This document shows, one piece after another, positions 52,851-54,828 of a stretch of DNA of 54,828 nt (position 1 is its first letter; each line of letters starts with the position of its first letter). The stretch is taken from assembly GCF_012395835.1 (NCBI RefSeq), contig NZ_JAAZSQ010000021.1, positions 27,408-82,235 of the forward strand, in the 5' to 3' direction. The translations under genes were made by a program, and so were the position numbers. The stretch is from Arthrobacter mobilis. Lineage in GTDB: Bacteria; Actinomycetota; Actinomycetes; Actinomycetales; Micrococcaceae. The notes beneath the pieces were generated by a model. The model did no database searches, was not told the DNA's origin, and saw only the letters and a program-made list of their open reading frames with translations.

Positions 52851-53792
52851 GGCGTGTTGCTAAACCGTCTTGGTTCGGGGATGCGGTTGGCTGGTTGTAT
52901 GAGTCAACGCGATCTTGTCTCTGATGAGGTGTGGGCTGTGATCGGGCCCCTGTTCCCGGCGTGGAAGGGCAACGGGCGTCCGGTGGCGGATCGGCGCCGG
53001 GTCGTGGAGGGCACGGCGTGGAAGTTCCGCACCGGTGCCCCGTGGCGGGACCTTCCGGAGAAGTTCGGGAACTGGAACACGGTGTTCAAGAACTTCGACC
53101 GCTGGGCCAAGGACGGCACCTGGGCACGGGTCCTCGAGCATGTCCAGTCCCGGGCGAACGCGGCCGGGGAGCTGGACTGGGTCGCCTCGATCGACTCCAC
53201 GATCGTGCGCGTCCACCAGCACGGGGCGAACCTTGCCCGCACCACAGGGGGCCCGGCCGAATTACATGAAACTGGGCCCGGAGCCCGGTGACCATGCGAT
53301 CGGCCGTTCCCGGGGAGGGCTGACCACCAAGCTGCACCTGGTCGCGGACGGGAAAGGCAGGATGCTCGCGGGTGTGCTCACGGCCGGGAACGTGAACGAC
53401 ACCACGATGATGGCCGCCACTTTGGACCAGATCCGCGTCCCGCGTACCGGGCGCGGCCGTCCGCGCAGGCGCCCTTACCGGGTCCTCGCGGACAAGGGCT
53501 ACCCCTCGAAGACGAACCGGTCCTGGCTGGCCGCCCGCGGGATCAGTACCACCATCCCCGAGAAGGCCGACCATGCGGCGGCCCGCCGCAGGAAGGGCTC
53601 CCGCGGCGGCCGGCCACCGGCGTTCGACCCGGAAGCGTACAAGGGCCGCAGCGTCGTCGAGCGCTGCTTCAACAGGCTCAAACACTGGCGAGGCATTGCG
53701 ATGCGGACCGACAAGACAGCCCGGAACTACTTCGCCGCGATCACCCTCGCGGCATCACTCGCGTGGCTCAACGCCAGCTTTAGCAACACACC
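52851..53792 (+). mobile_element. Intact IS5-family element with CTAG target duplication
   Basis: The ends are GGCGTGTTGCTAAA (52851-52864) and TTTAGCAACACACC (53779-53792), an inverted repeat with 13 of 14 matches. CTAG flanks both sides (52847-52850 and 53793-53796), the target type of the IS427 group of IS5. 942 bp. Confidence 0.9.
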
Positions 53793-53796
53793 CTAG
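52898..53796 (+). CDS. IS5-family transposase, two frames joined by -1 frameshift
   Basis: Frame 1 (52898-53291) gives the N-terminal domain: MSQRDLVSDEVWAVIGPLFP, RTGAPWRDLPEKFGNWNTVF and the first catalytic Asp in VASIDSTIVRVHQHGAN. Frame 2 (open to 53796) gives DHAIGRSRGGLTTKLHLVAD, the second Asp in VLADKGYPSKTNRSWL, and the Glu region VVERCFNRLKHWRGIAMRTD. The two overlap around a G5 run (53247-53251) where a -1 shift joins them, as in other IS427-type elements. The TAG stop of frame 2 lies in the CTAG target duplication, outside the element. Confidence 0.88.
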
Positions 53797-54041
53797 GGGG
53801 CCAGTGCAAAAAGTCCGCAAGAGGCCCACAAAGCAGCAGTATCTGCCAACTACAGGCAACGGCTAATCCGGCGGAGTCTAGCCGTTTTCAGCACTGCCCA
53901 ATCATTGGCTAACAAGGGGGCGGAGTTCTGGATCATTTCGCCGTAGTCTCGTCCTCGCAGATCATCAAGGGCAGGGTCCGAGACGTGCAGGCCGTATAGC
54001 CACCGGAGACGAGGGAAGCTGCAGAGCAAGAGGCCTTTCGA
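53797..54041. other. Intergenic region
   Basis: I see no gene here. It is AT-rich relative to the IS5 element and includes the sequence downstream of the ART-like gene. Confidence 0.35.
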
Positions 54042-54683
54042 TTACTTGAGCAGGCCCGTCTCCGCAGACAGTGCGGCAATCACATCATGCATATTGGGCG
54101 CGAGACAGGGCGGTAGTGGGTTGGTGTCGCCGATGGGCCTGCCGTTTTCCAAATGTTCAATGTCGATCATGTCCGTATCGACCACATATTCAGATTCAGC
54201 CCTACCGGTGTTACGGGCCAGCAGCGCATGCGCAGGAACACTGGCCGTCCAGATGTGTCCGATCTGCCGCCGAGCAAATCCTCCGGCATAAGCGCGCGCT
54301 ATCGCAAGATCATCTGTCCAGGACATCCGTTCTCTGAACTCCTCGGCACTGCCTCGATACAGCCTGAGCAGACCGGCAGGCCTGCGGGAACGCTTCCCGT
54401 CCACCGTGTATCCGGCCAAGTCGAACAGGTCTCGCCACGTCTCCGAGTCCAGCACCATCTCCGGATACTCAGCATCCGACCATGCCTCAGCGACAAAGGT
54501 TGTCGCCAGTCCTTCCGTCAGCATGTCGGCCCAGAGAAGTTCAGCCAGCAATGCGGGGGTATGATTGCGCCCGACATGGGCCGTTGCGCGGCGCAGGACA
54601 CCCTCAGTCAGCGATGCGGGACTCTCCTGGAACCAAGCCACATTGGATGCCACGTCCTGCATGAACGGAAGATCCGCAGTCAT
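54042..54683 (-). CDS. ADP-ribosyltransferase-like protein
   Basis: A 213-residue protein. The second half has the R-S-E layout of ART-fold enzymes: LLRLYRGSAEEFRERM (Arg), MSWTDDLAIARAYAGGFARR (S-W-T in place of STS), and AESEYVVDTDMIDIEHLENG (E-x-E). The first half is helical (SLTEGVLRRATAHVGRNHTP). I recall such small proteins in actinobacterial islands without a fixed name. It could be a toxin or an anti-phage effector; activity is inferred. The ATG at 54683 follows GGGGCGACGG; an extension to 54782 is possible but lacks support. Confidence 0.55.
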   Translation of the reverse strand: MTADLPFMQDVASNVAWFQESPASLTEGVLRRATAHVGRNHTPALLAELLWADMLTEGLATTFVAEAWSDAEYPEMVLDSETWRDLFDLAGYTVDGKRSRRPAGLLRLYRGSAEEFRERMSWTDDLAIARAYAGGFARRQIGHIWTASVPAHALLARNTGRAESEYVVDTDMIDIEHLENGRPIGDTNPLPPCLAPNMHDVIAALSAETGLLK

Positions 54684-54828
54684 CCCGTCGCCCCTGTAAG
54701 CCTCGGAACGACCAGCGAGACTGCAAAGAAATTCATTACTCTCCAAGGTGCATTGGCGCGTCTCTCTCGCCGCATTCGGCATCTAGATGTACTGACCACG
54801 GACATTGGTGATACCCGGCGTGGGCGCG

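Larger units (their letters stand above)
25744..54828. mobile_element. Integrated genomic island in tRNA-Thr (right end beyond window)
   Basis: Supported by the partial tRNA-Thr, a tyrosine integrase with its 3' end at the junction, an excision/replication-type gene module, phage-type nucleases, shifting and often lower GC content, several IS elements and a run of defence-type genes. At least 29 kb belongs to it if it is a single element; nested or successive insertions cannot be excluded. Confidence 0.75.

Overview
The left 25.7 kb is very GC-rich, densely packed chromosome with strong GGAGG-type ribosome binding sites, GTG/TTG starts and the gene content of a high-GC actinobacterium. DUF1206, DUF6480, DUF2188, an excalibur-tagged secreted nuclease, and a shikimate/quinate catabolic cluster with an IclR regulator together point to the Arthrobacter / Micrococcaceae area. 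This is an inference from gene content, not a species call. The right 29 kb is an integrated genomic island with patchy base composition.

Layout of the core (1-25743): a truncated gene start and a decayed cysteine-desulfurase relic; an LLM flavin oxidoreductase; a lipase maturation factor-like membrane protein; then an aromatic-acid module (MHS-type permease, divergent shikimate dehydrogenase, QsuB-type 3-dehydroshikimate dehydratase, IclR regulator) whose divergent promoter region carries two 37-bp near-identical operator-like repeats. This module should import shikimate/quinate-type acids and convert them to protocatechuate. Next come galT-galK (Leloir pathway), a stress pair (hemerythrin, universal stress protein), several membrane and envelope proteins, a secreted HNH nuclease lipoprotein, an amylo-1,6-glucosidase-like enzyme, and a CycA-like amino-acid permease preceded by a tandem glycine riboswitch. 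The rest is small stress-type or conserved genes (SDR and thioredoxin-reductase-like oxidoreductases, DUF6480, DUF2188, ABM-like, DUF305).

The boundary is the 3' half of a tRNA-Thr(UGU) gene at 25744-25791 (minus strand), with a tyrosine integrase directly next to it. The 5' half of the tRNA is missing, so the island runs rightward and its other end, with the intact tRNA, lies beyond the window. First come the integrase (its N-terminus is put out of frame by a G6 run), DnaA-box-like sites and a tightly coupled operon of four small DNA-binding-type proteins (an excision/replication-like module), then phage-like nucleases (HNH, endonuclease VII).

From 32.6 kb to the end the island is a defence-rich cargo region broken up by IS elements and relics: a CorA-shaped membrane protein divergent from a PIN-DUF4357 protein; MazG plus a frameshifted two-domain HNH restriction-type gene; an FRG-domain protein; a GmrSD (DUF262/DUF1524) enzyme followed by a BRCT-domain protein; an AbiTii-type gene in an apparent operon with a two-TM protein and an FlgT-like beta-barrel protein; an unknown protein coupled to a multi-TM protein; and an ADP-ribosyltransferase-like protein. 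Mobile pieces are an IS982 relic, a near-complete IS3 element, a decayed ISL3 transposase and an intact IS5-type element with CTAG target duplication. The AbiTii / 2TM / barrel cassette and the GmrSD / BRCT pair are the best candidates for undescribed systems.
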